From Terriglobales bacterium (GTDB lineage Bacteria; Acidobacteriota; Terriglobia; Bryobacterales; Bryobacteraceae), in assembly GCA_027485675.1 (NCBI GenBank), contig JAIXQP010000010.1, positions 1 through 64,000 of the forward strand: DNA of 64,000 nt, read 5' to 3'. The notes under the pieces were generated by a model. It was not told the DNA's origin and did not search any database. It saw only the letters and a program-made list of their open reading frames with translations. The number at the start of each line of letters is the position of its first letter. Within the stretch, counting starts at the first letter, position 1. Below are positions 1 through 7,756 of the stretch, piece by piece. The position numbers and the translations under genes are program-made.

Positions 1-53
1 CCGGCTTCCAAAATCCGGGCGATCTCTTCGTGACTGTGACGTTTCTTCTTCAT
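1..53 (-). mobile_element. IS3-family transposase OrfA, 5' end only (runs off the window)
   Basis: Reading the minus strand from 53 gives MKKKRHSHEEIARILEAG, the typical N-terminus of the IS3-family OrfA helix-turn-helix protein that binds the element ends. The start is an ATG preceded by a good Shine-Dalgarno (AGGAGAG, about 5 bases upstream). Only 18 codons lie in the window. The element's terminus should lie between here and the Hsp70 stop at 150; TGACCTGACGCC read on the minus strand from 119 begins with the TG expected of an IS3 end, but the other end is not visible. The element abuts the 3' end of the Hsp70 operon and marks the edge of an accessory region. Confidence 0.8.
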
Positions 54-149
54 CGATCTCTCCTTCCTTCTTGAAAGATCCTATGATTCCAACTGGTACA
101 AGTTTAGGGCGTCAGGTCAACTCCAGTTCAATGGAGCCGAACGATCGCC

Positions 150-2651
150 TCAAACGATTCCTGTATACAACCTGAGATCGTCCGAGCCTCGCTCTTCGTC
201 CGGTACGAGGTCCCAAAGTCTCCCATTAACTTGCCTCAGATCATCCCATGACTGGTTCGAGAGGTGCGCCTTCCCTTGCTCGATTAGCTGTTTAACTTGC
301 AATTGATCATTCATTGAAGTGCGTCGCTCGACAAGATGCGAAAACATGTCGATAAGGAATTCCGGTGTCCGGATAAGAATCTGGAACTTGATTCGGTTCA
401 ATTCGTCCGACATAGCTTGAATTCGGTCGGGACTCGTCGAATGGATAAATGTTTGTTCACGGGAAACGATTTCTCGTAGCTGGTGTTTCTCTCGATCGTT
501 GCCGTTTTCCTGAACTACTGATGTCGTCGACTTCTTGCTTTCGAAGTAATCAGCTCGTGCAGCGTGGAGACGCTTTGAAGAGGTTAACTCGAAGACTTGT
601 TGCGCGACGCGACGCTTCGAGTCTTCGATCTTGAAGCGATCGTCGGTAACGTCATCCGGCGCGAGTTGTCCGACCTCGGCCAAGAGACCCTGAGTTTGCT
701 CTAGTAGCCGCTGAAGTTTCTCGGATACCTCGTGATTACCTTTGACGATAGCATCCCCAATTTCTGCTTGGATCTTCGCTTCGAATTGTAGAACTTCCGT
801 AGCCAAAATACCTGGCACTACGTGGCGCGCTGTACCTCGAAACACTTGAGAGAACTCTTGCCCTGTACCAATAAGGAAGGCCGAAACCGTCAAATCGCGA
901 GACTCCGAGATCTCAAACGTAAGATCAATCTCGGTACCCCTGAAAAGATCTTTCGCAATCTGTTTGCCAGAGATAGACAAACTTCCTATTGGCTTATTGG
1001 TTGAAGAATGCTTCTCGGCAGGGCCCTCTACCACCATTATCTTGATGTCTTCATCTGATCCCTTAATTATTGTTTTCGCAAGTTCAACTGTACGTTTCTC
1101 CTTTTTGGGCAGGACACAATTCTTGGAAAACACTCGATCCAGTCTCGTATCTTTGTTGGCAATGTCGTCCTTAACGAGGCAAATATCCTCAGGTAGCATT
1201 TGGCCAGCAACACTGTATCGCCCTTGTGCTATCTGGATTGATTCAAGCCCAACGTCGTATGCATTATTGTGGACATCCAGCAGCTTAAAGTGAAATACAT
1301 TGAACGTACCTTCGCGAAGCGGCAAATCCTCCGAAATGCGCTTTGTTAGCGACTTTAGTCCACTGTCGAATGACCCATCATCGCTGGATATACGGTAGAA
1401 CAGTCCAGAGATATTTCCTTCAAACTTCGCAGTAAAGGTCTCTTCAGTGCTCTGGCTGTTCCGGCTGTAGGACGTTCGAACGGTAATCTGTCGATCATTG
1501 ATCGGCGGCCTTTCATCCATCGCTTCAGCATTGAATTCAATGGAGCCAGCAAAAAACGCAGCTCCAACCGCGACCGCGTTTGTTGGGTCTACTGAAGTGT
1601 TAACAGCAATTCCCATAAGCTCCTCGACACGCTTTCGAACGAACGGAATATATGTACTCCCGCCTACCATTAGTACGAATTGCAAATCATTCGGTCGCAA
1701 AGAGTGGCGGGTTAATATCTTCTTCATCATATCCGCGGTTCGATCAATCGCTTCCTTGACGACTGACTCGAACTCTGATCGCGTAATAGTAATGAGGGAA
1801 TCAATGGATCTGTTGTTTTCATCCTCCAAGCTAACGAGACCTAGGTCGATCTCAGCAGACGACTTGTTCGACAATTCGATCTTGGCCGACTCAGCCGCGT
1901 GGAGCAATCGGTACCAGATCCTGTTGTACTTTCCCGACTCGCTCTTTAGTTGAGTCAGGAGGTCAGTAAAATGTCCGCGACGAGAGATTTCTGGAACGAT
2001 AAGCTTTTCTACAAGTAATGCGTCGAAATCTGCCCCTCCGAGATAGTTGTCGCCCTCGTGATCGACGACCGTCAGTTCGCCCTCAATAATCTTAACCAAG
2101 GCGACGTCAAAAGTGCCGCCACCGAGGTCGTAGACCATCCATTGACTATTCCGCAGGTCGGCGCTCTTTTCTTTGTTTGCGTACGCCAAGCTAGCGGCGA
2201 TTGGTTCTTGAAGAAGGACAACGCTTTTGAACCCTGCGGCTAGTCCGGCTTCCTTCGTTGCGTTTGACTGAATGGTATCGAACGATGCCGGAATTGTTAT
2301 TACGGCAGCCTCTACGACTTCACCAGTATGAATGAAAGTCTTCAACTCCTTTAGAACGAACGCCGAAAGCTCCGAAGGCGTTTTAGATGTCCCGATTGCC
2401 TGAATTGTGATCTTTTCGGTCGTTCCCATCTTGCGCTTAAACCGGCTCGCAACACTCTTCGGGTCTTTCTCGGCATATGTGCGTGCTTGGTCGCCAATTA
2501 AAATGCGGTCGTTACGGAAGCCAACCACAGATGGGAGGGTCTCTTTGAAGCCGCTTGGATTTTTAAATACTTCGACTTGACCCTTTTCGAACTTGGCAAT
2601 AAGCGAATTCGACGTACCAAGGTCAATTCCAAAGTTGATCATTTTTTTCAT
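150..2651 (-). CDS. Divergent Hsp70-family chaperone ATPase
   Basis: A cytoplasmic Hsp70/DnaK-like ATPase of 833 residues, about 200 longer than DnaK. The nucleotide-binding domain (1-375) has phosphate-1 GIDLGTSNS (8-16), phosphate-2 VYDLGGGTFDV (173-183) and the adenosine motif VLMVGGSTYIP (326-336). The rest is unlike DnaK: roughly 380-480 looks like an extra beta-rich insertion, followed by a degenerate substrate-binding beta domain (about 480-620) and a helical tail to 833. It is the last gene of a three-gene operon; its ATG overlaps the stop of the GrpE-like gene in an ATGA. ATP hydrolysis and client binding are inferred from the family; the client is unknown. Base composition is clearly more AT-rich than the rest of the window, suggesting transfer. 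It is not the housekeeping dnaK, which would sit with grpE/dnaJ and have a conserved SBD. Confidence 0.9.
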   Translation of the reverse strand: MKKMINFGIDLGTSNSLIAKFEKGQVEVFKNPSGFKETLPSVVGFRNDRILIGDQARTYAEKDPKSVASRFKRKMGTTEKITIQAIGTSKTPSELSAFVLKELKTFIHTGEVVEAAVITIPASFDTIQSNATKEAGLAAGFKSVVLLQEPIAASLAYANKEKSADLRNSQWMVYDLGGGTFDVALVKIIEGELTVVDHEGDNYLGGADFDALLVEKLIVPEISRRGHFTDLLTQLKSESGKYNRIWYRLLHAAESAKIELSNKSSAEIDLGLVSLEDENNRSIDSLITITRSEFESVVKEAIDRTADMMKKILTRHSLRPNDLQFVLMVGGSTYIPFVRKRVEELMGIAVNTSVDPTNAVAVGAAFFAGSIEFNAEAMDERPPINDRQITVRTSYSRNSQSTEETFTAKFEGNISGLFYRISSDDGSFDSGLKSLTKRISEDLPLREGTFNVFHFKLLDVHNNAYDVGLESIQIAQGRYSVAGQMLPEDICLVKDDIANKDTRLDRVFSKNCVLPKKEKRTVELAKTIIKGSDEDIKIMVVEGPAEKHSSTNKPIGSLSISGKQIAKDLFRGTEIDLTFEISESRDLTVSAFLIGTGQEFSQVFRGTARHVVPGILATEVLQFEAKIQAEIGDAIVKGNHEVSEKLQRLLEQTQGLLAEVGQLAPDDVTDDRFKIEDSKRRVAQQVFELTSSKRLHAARADYFESKKSTTSVVQENGNDREKHQLREIVSREQTFIHSTSPDRIQAMSDELNRIKFQILIRTPEFLIDMFSHLVERRTSMNDQLQVKQLIEQGKAHLSNQSWDDLRQVNGRLWDLVPDEERGSDDLRLYTGIV

Positions 2652-3004
2652 AGTGCGCTCTCTCGGTCAATACGCTGAACCACAACAATACCCTTCTGCA
2701 CGACGTGCGAAAAATCTTCACTTCCGCATCTGATTATTGGCTTGATCACTTCGGTTACAAACAAGTTATCAGCACTTTCGCCTGAGATCGTAGCTTCGAG
2801 GTCGGTACGCGTCTCCTTGAATGGTTGACCACTAGGGTCTTCATAAAAAAGCCCCTCAACAAGCAGCGTATCTTTAATGCGATCGATGTTTCGCTTTGCA
2901 TTCCCAGGATCTCCATGACGCAGAAGCTTGCGTTCAATCTCGAAGAGATTGTTCAACAGGACAAGGGTCCATTTTGGTACTTCAACTTTAGGCATGTAAG
3001 CCAT
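2648..3004 (-). CDS. Small GrpE-like (putative nucleotide-exchange) protein
   Basis: 118 residues. I chose the ATG at 3004 over a GTG at 3022: AGGGAGA sits about 7 bases upstream, and the upstream gene's stop ends one base before the ATG. The N-terminal part (1-50) is predicted helical. The C-terminal part (about 52-112) runs GLFYEDPSGQPF-ETRTDLEATI and ends VVQKGIVVVQR, which resembles the beta domain of GrpE (a GEPFDP-E-H-A segment and a RPA-VVV ending). GrpE is the nucleotide-exchange factor of Hsp70, so its place directly before the Hsp70 gene (ATGA overlap) fits. The protein is only about 60% of normal GrpE length, with a much reduced dimerisation helix. The assignment is inference from weak similarity and context; otherwise it is a hypothetical protein. 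Confidence 0.6.
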   Translation of the reverse strand: MAYMPKVEVPKWTLVLLNNLFEIERKLLRHGDPGNAKRNIDRIKDTLLVEGLFYEDPSGQPFKETRTDLEATISGESADNLFVTEVIKPIIRCGSEDFSHVVQKGIVVVQRIDRESAL

Positions 3005-3005
3005 C

Positions 3006-5159
3006 TTATTTTCTCCCTTCACTTCGAGTGTTAATTAGGTATCGCAGAGCCGGTGCATTCTCCGTTTGTTGCATCGATAGCGTGATTCTCGCTGCATTGT
3101 CAGCAGCGTCAGAAACGACGAGCTCCCCATTTGCGACTAAAGCCCGAACCCGGCCCCACGGTACGATACGTTTTTTGGTGAAAATCCAACCCGAGGTTTC
3201 AAACTCAACGCCATGATCGCTAACAAGACAATTTCCAATACGCAAGCGCTGGCCTTTCGCGATCAGGGCCTCACACTTTTCGACCACCGTTGGCAAAACA
3301 TATGCAACAGCCGCGCTGATTAAAGCCTCGAAATGCTCGTCATTTTTGTCTTGGTCGCCACTTGCCTCCCACGCAAATCTCACTTCCCGTCCGTCGTCAG
3401 CCTTCACTGCCACTAAATACTCCGACGTCACTTGGTGACCATTACGAAGAAGTGTTGCGCCCCAGCGAACAGAAGCGGCTTCAACTGCGGGAAAAGACAC
3501 GGCACCCATCTGGACGTGGTTCTTTGTGATTTGCCACTCGCGGGAACCGTGGACTAATCGCACTTCGAAAACTCTTTCTTCGGAGATAAGCCTCCGGATT
3601 GTTTCTCGGTCCTCTGCCAACTGATGATTCAAATCGGCGGACTTGAACGTAAAGCTTTCCGCCAGCAGAAGCAAATCGCTCGAAGTCTCGCTATCTGAAT
3701 AGATATTGTAGCTGTCGATCGCAAGACCTCGGACACAAGCCACAGCCTCATTCTGCAGATCACTGAAATACGTAGGCAAAAGATTCAAAATATCTCGAAG
3801 AGAATCGCTCTCTAACAGGGCCCGAACAGAAGCGGCATCTGGCTTTTGTGTTTGGCTGCTCGTGCGCAGTTCGCGTAAAGGGTCCAACATGCGATCCACC
3901 ACTCTCCGAGTATTCTCAAAACATCTGTCCTCGAAGTCCTGGGCAACCCACCGACGTCCGTCAAGCAGGCATTCGAGCACAATAAGATTCTTTCGCTCAA
4001 TCGCTCTTGTTAGGACAGCGTCGAACTGACGCGAGAAGGGCCCGCTAAGCCAGTGACGAAAGCCGCCAATCGTGTCTCCAAGCGATTCGATGAGCGCCAA
4101 TGGTGATTCGTGTGGGTCTACTAGGAAGTGATCGTGACATCCGCGAGTCAGGAAACTCAACAAAGGCTTGTTGGTGAACACCAACCAATGATGATGGCGG
4201 AGAGAATCATTTGATAGCTCATCGCAGTACATCATCGCTTTCGACTTGTCCACGGCGCAGCCGTGCAACCAGCTTAACGTACCTTCCTCAAGCTCGATCT
4301 CCCGCAAGAGAGATTTTTTGAGTCGTTGCAACAGAGTGACATTTAAGCCGTCACAGCTAACCCCAGCAGGAAGAGCCAGAAGTTCGAATGGATTGATGTA
4401 AAACGAATACCACTGGGCAGGGGGCAGAAGTGTTTCGCCCTGACGTCGCGCATTTGCGGCAAGATCAAGTAGTCGAGGTAAGACTTCGGCGATCCGGTCG
4501 CTCGATTGTGTGAATTCGGGGAATCTCTTCAACGCCAGCCGCCACATATCTATGGCATCGGCATCCTGAGAAACTTCCGACCGACTGTAGACCAAACCAA
4601 GGTTAAACAGATTGGCAGCATCTGCGGAAGACATCGCATCCACTGCCCAGTACTTGATTGCTTCGAAATAGTTCTTGCTTCTGTAGTGGAGAATTCCAAT
4701 GCGATTTAATTGATCTGATGAAAGCGTCGAAATTTGCGCAAGCTGCGTCAGCACGGATAGTTCTCGTTCATCGTCTTGCGGATCTCTGATTGCTGGATCT
4801 CTAGAGGCGTAAATTGCCGCCAACGCTCCTGCTGACTCCTCGGAGTCTGGATTCAGCGTCAACGCAGTCTCGAAGGCCTCGATCGCCTCAGCCTCCTCGC
4901 CGCTCACGAGAAGTTCGTTTCCCAGTTGGGTCCACGCTGCTCCGAAACGAGGAGCCAAATCTACGGTCACTCTCAAGGCACTAATCGCGTTTGCGGTGTC
5001 CCCCAGGTATGAGCGACAAATAGCTACTTGCCACCAAGCATTAGCGTATTCATCATCTGCTCGGGTGGCGGCAATCGCTGTCGCCAACGCCTCCTTGAGA
5101 TGTCCGCGCTTTCGCTGATCGATTGCTCTCTGAACCAGTTCTTCTGCGCTTGGCGGCAT
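3006..5159 (-). CDS. TPR / J-domain-like / PH-like protein, Hsp70 partner
   Basis: 717 residues, first gene of the Hsp70 operon, with GGAG just before its ATG. Residues 1-220 are tetratricopeptide repeats (for example WWQVAICRSYLGDTANAISA and WTQLGNELLVSGEEAEAIEA). After a linker, residues about 258-350 begin YINPFELLALPAGV; NPFELLGL is how many J and J-like domains begin, but I see no HPD tripeptide, so it would not stimulate ATPase in the classical way. The C-terminus (about 525-715) contains two beta-rich blocks, each with a surface W and a GVEF-type turn, like bacterial PH/DUF6585 folds. I infer an adaptor that delivers clients to the neighbouring Hsp70. No signal peptide or membrane segment is seen. 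Overlap and spacing show co-transcription with the two genes downstream. The name is provisional; only the TPR part is certain. Confidence 0.8.
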   Translation of the reverse strand: MPPSAEELVQRAIDQRKRGHLKEALATAIAATRADDEYANAWWQVAICRSYLGDTANAISALRVTVDLAPRFGAAWTQLGNELLVSGEEAEAIEAFETALTLNPDSEESAGALAAIYASRDPAIRDPQDDERELSVLTQLAQISTLSSDQLNRIGILHYRSKNYFEAIKYWAVDAMSSADAANLFNLGLVYSRSEVSQDADAIDMWRLALKRFPEFTQSSDRIAEVLPRLLDLAANARRQGETLLPPAQWYSFYINPFELLALPAGVSCDGLNVTLLQRLKKSLLREIELEEGTLSWLHGCAVDKSKAMMYCDELSNDSLRHHHWLVFTNKPLLSFLTRGCHDHFLVDPHESPLALIESLGDTIGGFRHWLSGPFSRQFDAVLTRAIERKNLIVLECLLDGRRWVAQDFEDRCFENTRRVVDRMLDPLRELRTSSQTQKPDAASVRALLESDSLRDILNLLPTYFSDLQNEAVACVRGLAIDSYNIYSDSETSSDLLLLAESFTFKSADLNHQLAEDRETIRRLISEERVFEVRLVHGSREWQITKNHVQMGAVSFPAVEAASVRWGATLLRNGHQVTSEYLVAVKADDGREVRFAWEASGDQDKNDEHFEALISAAVAYVLPTVVEKCEALIAKGQRLRIGNCLVSDHGVEFETSGWIFTKKRIVPWGRVRALVANGELVVSDAADNAARITLSMQQTENAPALRYLINTRSEGRK

Positions 5160-5179
5160 AAGTGCTCCGTCTCCAACAG

Positions 5180-5287
5180 TTATCCGTGCTGGTCACCATT
5201 ATGATGATCCAGCTTCAAAGCAAATACAACTGCAGATGAATCGTAGTATAGGATATCGAAATTGCGGCGGCAGGCACCATCAAACGC
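5180..5287 (-). pseudogene. Possible C-terminal remnant of a lost upstream operon gene
   Basis: A minus-strand frame reads CRRNFDILYYDSSAVVFALK and ends at a stop 20 bases before the TPR gene's ATG, which is normal operon spacing. Its AT-rich codon use matches the Hsp70 operon. Upstream of about 5287 the same frame runs through DNA that is clearly the AlbA/RecG-like pseudogene on the other strand, so the real coding part, if there was one, is cut there. I do not recognise the family, and chance coding is possible. Confidence 0.25.
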
Positions 5288-5906
5288 AATTAGCTTTTCG
5301 CGAGGCTCTTCTACGACCTGGGACTCATGGAACGAGAAGGAAGTGGCTACGACCTGATGTACGAGACGCTTCTCAGCTCCGGGCGACCAGTCCCGCTGGT
5401 CCGGGAACGGGACGACCGGGTGACGGTCACCGTCCAGCGGCGGATCGAAGGCTGGGCAGACCTTCCCGTTGACGCAGAAGGAAAAAATCCCACTCGGCCT
5501 AATTGCGCAGCATGAAGCCCTCACGGTGGCCGAGTTGATGCGCTTACTGGATATCGGGTCCGCAGTCGAAACCCGTCCCTGGATCGGCCGGCTTGTCGAA
5601 TGGAGGATCGCTGAGACCAAAGGACGCACCAAGGGAATGAGGTACCTGGTGCATGCCAGCCTCCTTCGCCAACTCGATTTCCAATCAAGAACCACGCTGA
5701 AGGCGATCGAACCCCATCGACTGCGGGAACTCGTGCTCAGCGACCTGGCGCGCTACCCCAACTCCAGCCTTGGAGAGATCCAGGCCCGCGTCGGGAACGA
5801 GATCCCAAAACGCACGCTGCAGCGGGCGCTTTCCGGCCTAATCGCCAGCGGAGCCATTCGCTCTCACGGCCGCCTGCGCGGTACCAAGTACAAATGCGCC
5901 ACATAG
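5270..5906 (+). pseudogene. Decayed AlbA_2/RecG-like ATP-binding transcriptional regulator, C-terminal part
   Basis: The plus strand from about 5270 reads KRN, a TAG stop (5291-5293), LFARLFYDLGLMEREGSGYD, then LMYETLLSSGRPVP and VTVTVQRRI. This is the well-known C-terminal region of the AAA_4/AlbA_2 (Schlafen-related) RecG-like regulators; the stop replaces the proline of KRNP. Around 5460 the homology moves one frame over to PLTQKEKIPLGLIAQHEAL and continues to 5906 through two winged-helix units (GRTKGMRYLVH, RALSGLIASGAIRS), with roughly a dozen expected residues missing at the junction. The first two thirds of the gene (the ATP-binding domain) are absent, and its 5' side abuts the Hsp70 operon. 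So it is a truncated gene with a nonsense codon, a deletion and a frameshift. Confidence 0.75.
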
Positions 5907-6236
5907 GTGCTTATCTGGCACGATTGGCATATCAGTCTGGCGCATTTGGTCCCGCGAGCGCTGTATCTGTATGCAGGAAAGGTACTTGCGGGCCGTGACC
6001 CTCTTGGCAATAGTGCATATAGCGCCAATGGCGTCAAGGCTACTGATATCCCGGAACGGAAGAAGCGACTCATCCGGATCGGAAGCCAAGCCGACGCTGC
6101 CCCTGATCCGCAAAGGAATTACGAAAGACAGTGACCAGTGCGGAGCTCCCGCACTGGCAAAAAAATGCCTATCGGAATCGATGCTTGTCTCGACTAGCGC
6201 AGCAAGAATATCCCTTTGAAGAACCTTCCTATCGGG
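5907..6236. other. 330-base region without a recognisable gene
   Basis: Only short overlapping open frames occur, none with a recognisable protein or convincing ribosome-binding site. It lies between the decayed regulator and the HTTM gene, so it is probably degraded sequence. The one clear structure is the palindrome at 6135-6157, listed separately. Confidence 0.6.
6135..6157. repeat. Perfect 9-bp inverted repeat with 5-base loop
   Basis: CCAGTGCGG, a 5-base loop, then CCGCACTGG. It is followed on the plus strand by a run of seven A, so it is not a classical intrinsic terminator for the plus strand, and on the minus strand the T-run comes before the hairpin. It lies downstream of the minus-strand HTTM gene end (6237), so it could still stop or stabilise that transcript, or be a recombination remnant. 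Confidence 0.5.
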
Positions 6237-6923
6237 CTATCGCCATGCACCCACGCGCTGCTGCAGCCACCATAGCGACGGATAGGCGGCGAGCCAGACC
6301 CAGAAGAAACGGTTGAGGCCGAACACGCAGGCATTGACGAGGTGAAACAACGCGGCGAGAGCGAGGCCGATGACGAGCGCTTGCTTGGACAGGAGCGCAA
6401 GAGGGAAAAGCAACTCGAACAATATCACCGCCCAGGAGGCGAGGCACACGGAGCGCGGCCAGTGCGCCCCTGCCCGGATACTCTCGCTCGCCGGATAGGC
6501 GGAGAACAGCAATACGTCCCGCGAGGCGCGGCCCGTACGCCATTCGGGGTTGGTGATCTTCACCCAGCCGGCGACGCAGTATGACAGCAGCACCTGCAGC
6601 GCCAGATAGCCGAACGCAGCTTCTCGCGCCCGCAGAGACGGCAGGAAGTGCACCAGACAAAGGCAGCTCAGGATCAGCAACCCCATGCGGTCGCTGCCGC
6701 CGTTATAGGGGCCATCAAAGCGGTGCAGGATGAACAGCGCGTGGAGAAGCAGCGCGAGGCATATCCACGGGGCGGCGAAACCCGCCATCAGCAGCAGGCT
6801 GAGGGCGATGCGCGGGAGGAACAGGCGGCGCTCGCCTGGAACGCACAGATGCTCGGCGCTTTGCTGCAGGAAGGCGAAGGCGAGCAACACCTCGGTGCAG
6901 CGCACGGCTTCATCGAGGCTCAT
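6237..6923 (-). CDS. HTTM-domain membrane protein
   Basis: 228 residues with about six hydrophobic segments and the signatures of the HTTM (horizontally transferred transmembrane; vitamin K gamma-carboxylase-like) family: RFDGPYNGGSDRM in the second third, LSYCVAGWVKITNPEWRTG, and FHLVNACVFGLNRFFWVW near the end, where a His and a small-residue helix face the membrane. Start chosen at the ATG at 6923: it overlaps the upstream stop in an ATGA and has GGAAGG upstream; the longer frame to 7292 is a shadow of the upstream gene. The true enzymatic role of bacterial HTTM proteins is mostly unknown. Shorter than the 400-500 residue two-part versions, so it is the minimal membrane domain. Confidence 0.75.
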   Translation of the reverse strand: MSLDEAVRCTEVLLAFAFLQQSAEHLCVPGERRLFLPRIALSLLLMAGFAAPWICLALLLHALFILHRFDGPYNGGSDRMGLLILSCLCLVHFLPSLRAREAAFGYLALQVLLSYCVAGWVKITNPEWRTGRASRDVLLFSAYPASESIRAGAHWPRSVCLASWAVILFELLFPLALLSKQALVIGLALAALFHLVNACVFGLNRFFWVWLAAYPSLWWLQQRVGAWR

Positions 6924-7336
6924 GAGACCTTCCAGCGGTACACGGACGAAGTGAAGGTGATGTCCTGGCGAATGCTTTCGCCTTGCCTGCTCACGAAGAC
7001 CAGCCGGAATTGCAGCCAGGGTGCGGACGCCTCGGCGTGGTCGGCCTTGATGCGTTCCACAATTTCGCGCTCGCTGTGTGCGGTAGGGTTCGCCATCAGC
7101 CGTTCTGCGCAGCTCACCAAATAGAGCGATTCGTTCCAGCGCGGGTTCCAGACCATGCGCAGGAGCATCTGGCCGAAGGAAAGGCGCGCGGGCCGGGGGC
7201 GAAATTCCTGCCACGCGGCGACAGCGTGCGGGTGCTGCAGCAACGCATATTCGATCCGGGGCGACGGCGCGATCGAGTCGAAGAAACGCCACGAAGGGAG
7301 GAGAGCAGGCAGAAGCAGCTTTAGACCGTGCAGCAT
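6920..7336 (-). CDS. Small protein partnered with HTTM protein
   Basis: 138 residues, from the ATG at 7336 (MLHGLKLLLPALLPSWRFFD) to a stop that overlaps the HTTM start. The N-terminal hydrophobic stretch is followed by SFGQMLLRMVWNPRWNESLY and a C-terminal beta-rich part containing a RLVFVSRQGE strand. I recognise no named domain. Short proteins of this layout are often encoded immediately before HTTM genes, so I infer a soluble or membrane-anchored subunit of the same unit. The open frame extends upstream to 7573 but would run through the FitA promoter and has no better start. Confidence 0.6.
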   Translation of the reverse strand: MLHGLKLLLPALLPSWRFFDSIAPSPRIEYALLQHPHAVAAWQEFRPRPARLSFGQMLLRMVWNPRWNESLYLVSCAERLMANPTAHSEREIVERIKADHAEASAPWLQFRLVFVSRQGESIRQDITFTSSVYRWKVS

Positions 7337-7437
7337 GTCTGATCTCTTATGGTGAGCCGCCGGCGGGCGGGCTCTCGGGCAAGTTGGGAGTGGCGACGAT
7401 TTCGTCCATGCCAGGCTCGGAACGTTCGCTTCCAGCA

Positions 7438-7466
7438 TTGATGGCATTGCAATCATCGAGTACACT
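7438..7466 (+). promoter_or_regulatory. Candidate promoter of the FitAB toxin-antitoxin pair
   Basis: TTGATG (7438-7443), a 17-base spacer and TACACT (7461-7466), each matching 4 of 6 bases of the sigma-70 consensus, 35 bases before the fitA start. FitAB complexes normally bind their own promoter. Seen in sequence; activity inferred. Confidence 0.4.
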
Positions 7467-7501
7467 CTGGATAAAGAGTCTGTTTCCGGAGGGCAATCGC
7501 T

Positions 7502-7756
7502 ATGGCCAGTCTCACTATTCGCAATCTTGAGGACGACGTAAAGCAAGGGCTCCGCATTCGAGCCGCGCAACATGGCCGTTCGATGGAAGAGGAGGCGCGG
7601 GATATTCTGCGACGGGTCATCGGGCAGGGCTCATCGCCGCGCAACCTCGCCGCATCGATTCGGGCACGCTTGGCCGCTGCTGACCGCGTTGACTTAGAGT
7701 TGCCGGCCCGAGAGCCGATGCGCGGGGCCCCGCGCTTGGGTACAACCCGTCGATGA
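7502..7756 (+). CDS. fitA: FitA-like ribbon-helix-helix antitoxin
   Basis: 84 residues. MASLTIRNLEDDVKQGLRIR followed by AAQHGRSMEEEARDILRR is the classical FitA/VapB ribbon-helix-helix DNA-binding domain (about 1-45). The tail carries the charged stretch that usually wraps the toxin (about 50-80). GGAGG sits about 7 bases before the ATG. The stop overlaps the toxin's ATG by four bases, so the pair is translationally coupled. It should neutralise the PIN ribonuclease downstream and repress the promoter with it. Confidence 0.88.
   Translation: MASLTIRNLEDDVKQGLRIRAAQHGRSMEEEARDILRRVIGQGSSPRNLAASIRARLAAADRVDLELPAREPMRGAPRLGTTRR

Noticed and set aside
5180-5695. 171-codon minus-strand frame before the Hsp70 operon as a complete gene
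   Set aside because: Most of it is antisense to the recognisable RecG-like remnant; only the last third might be real and is listed as a possible remnant.
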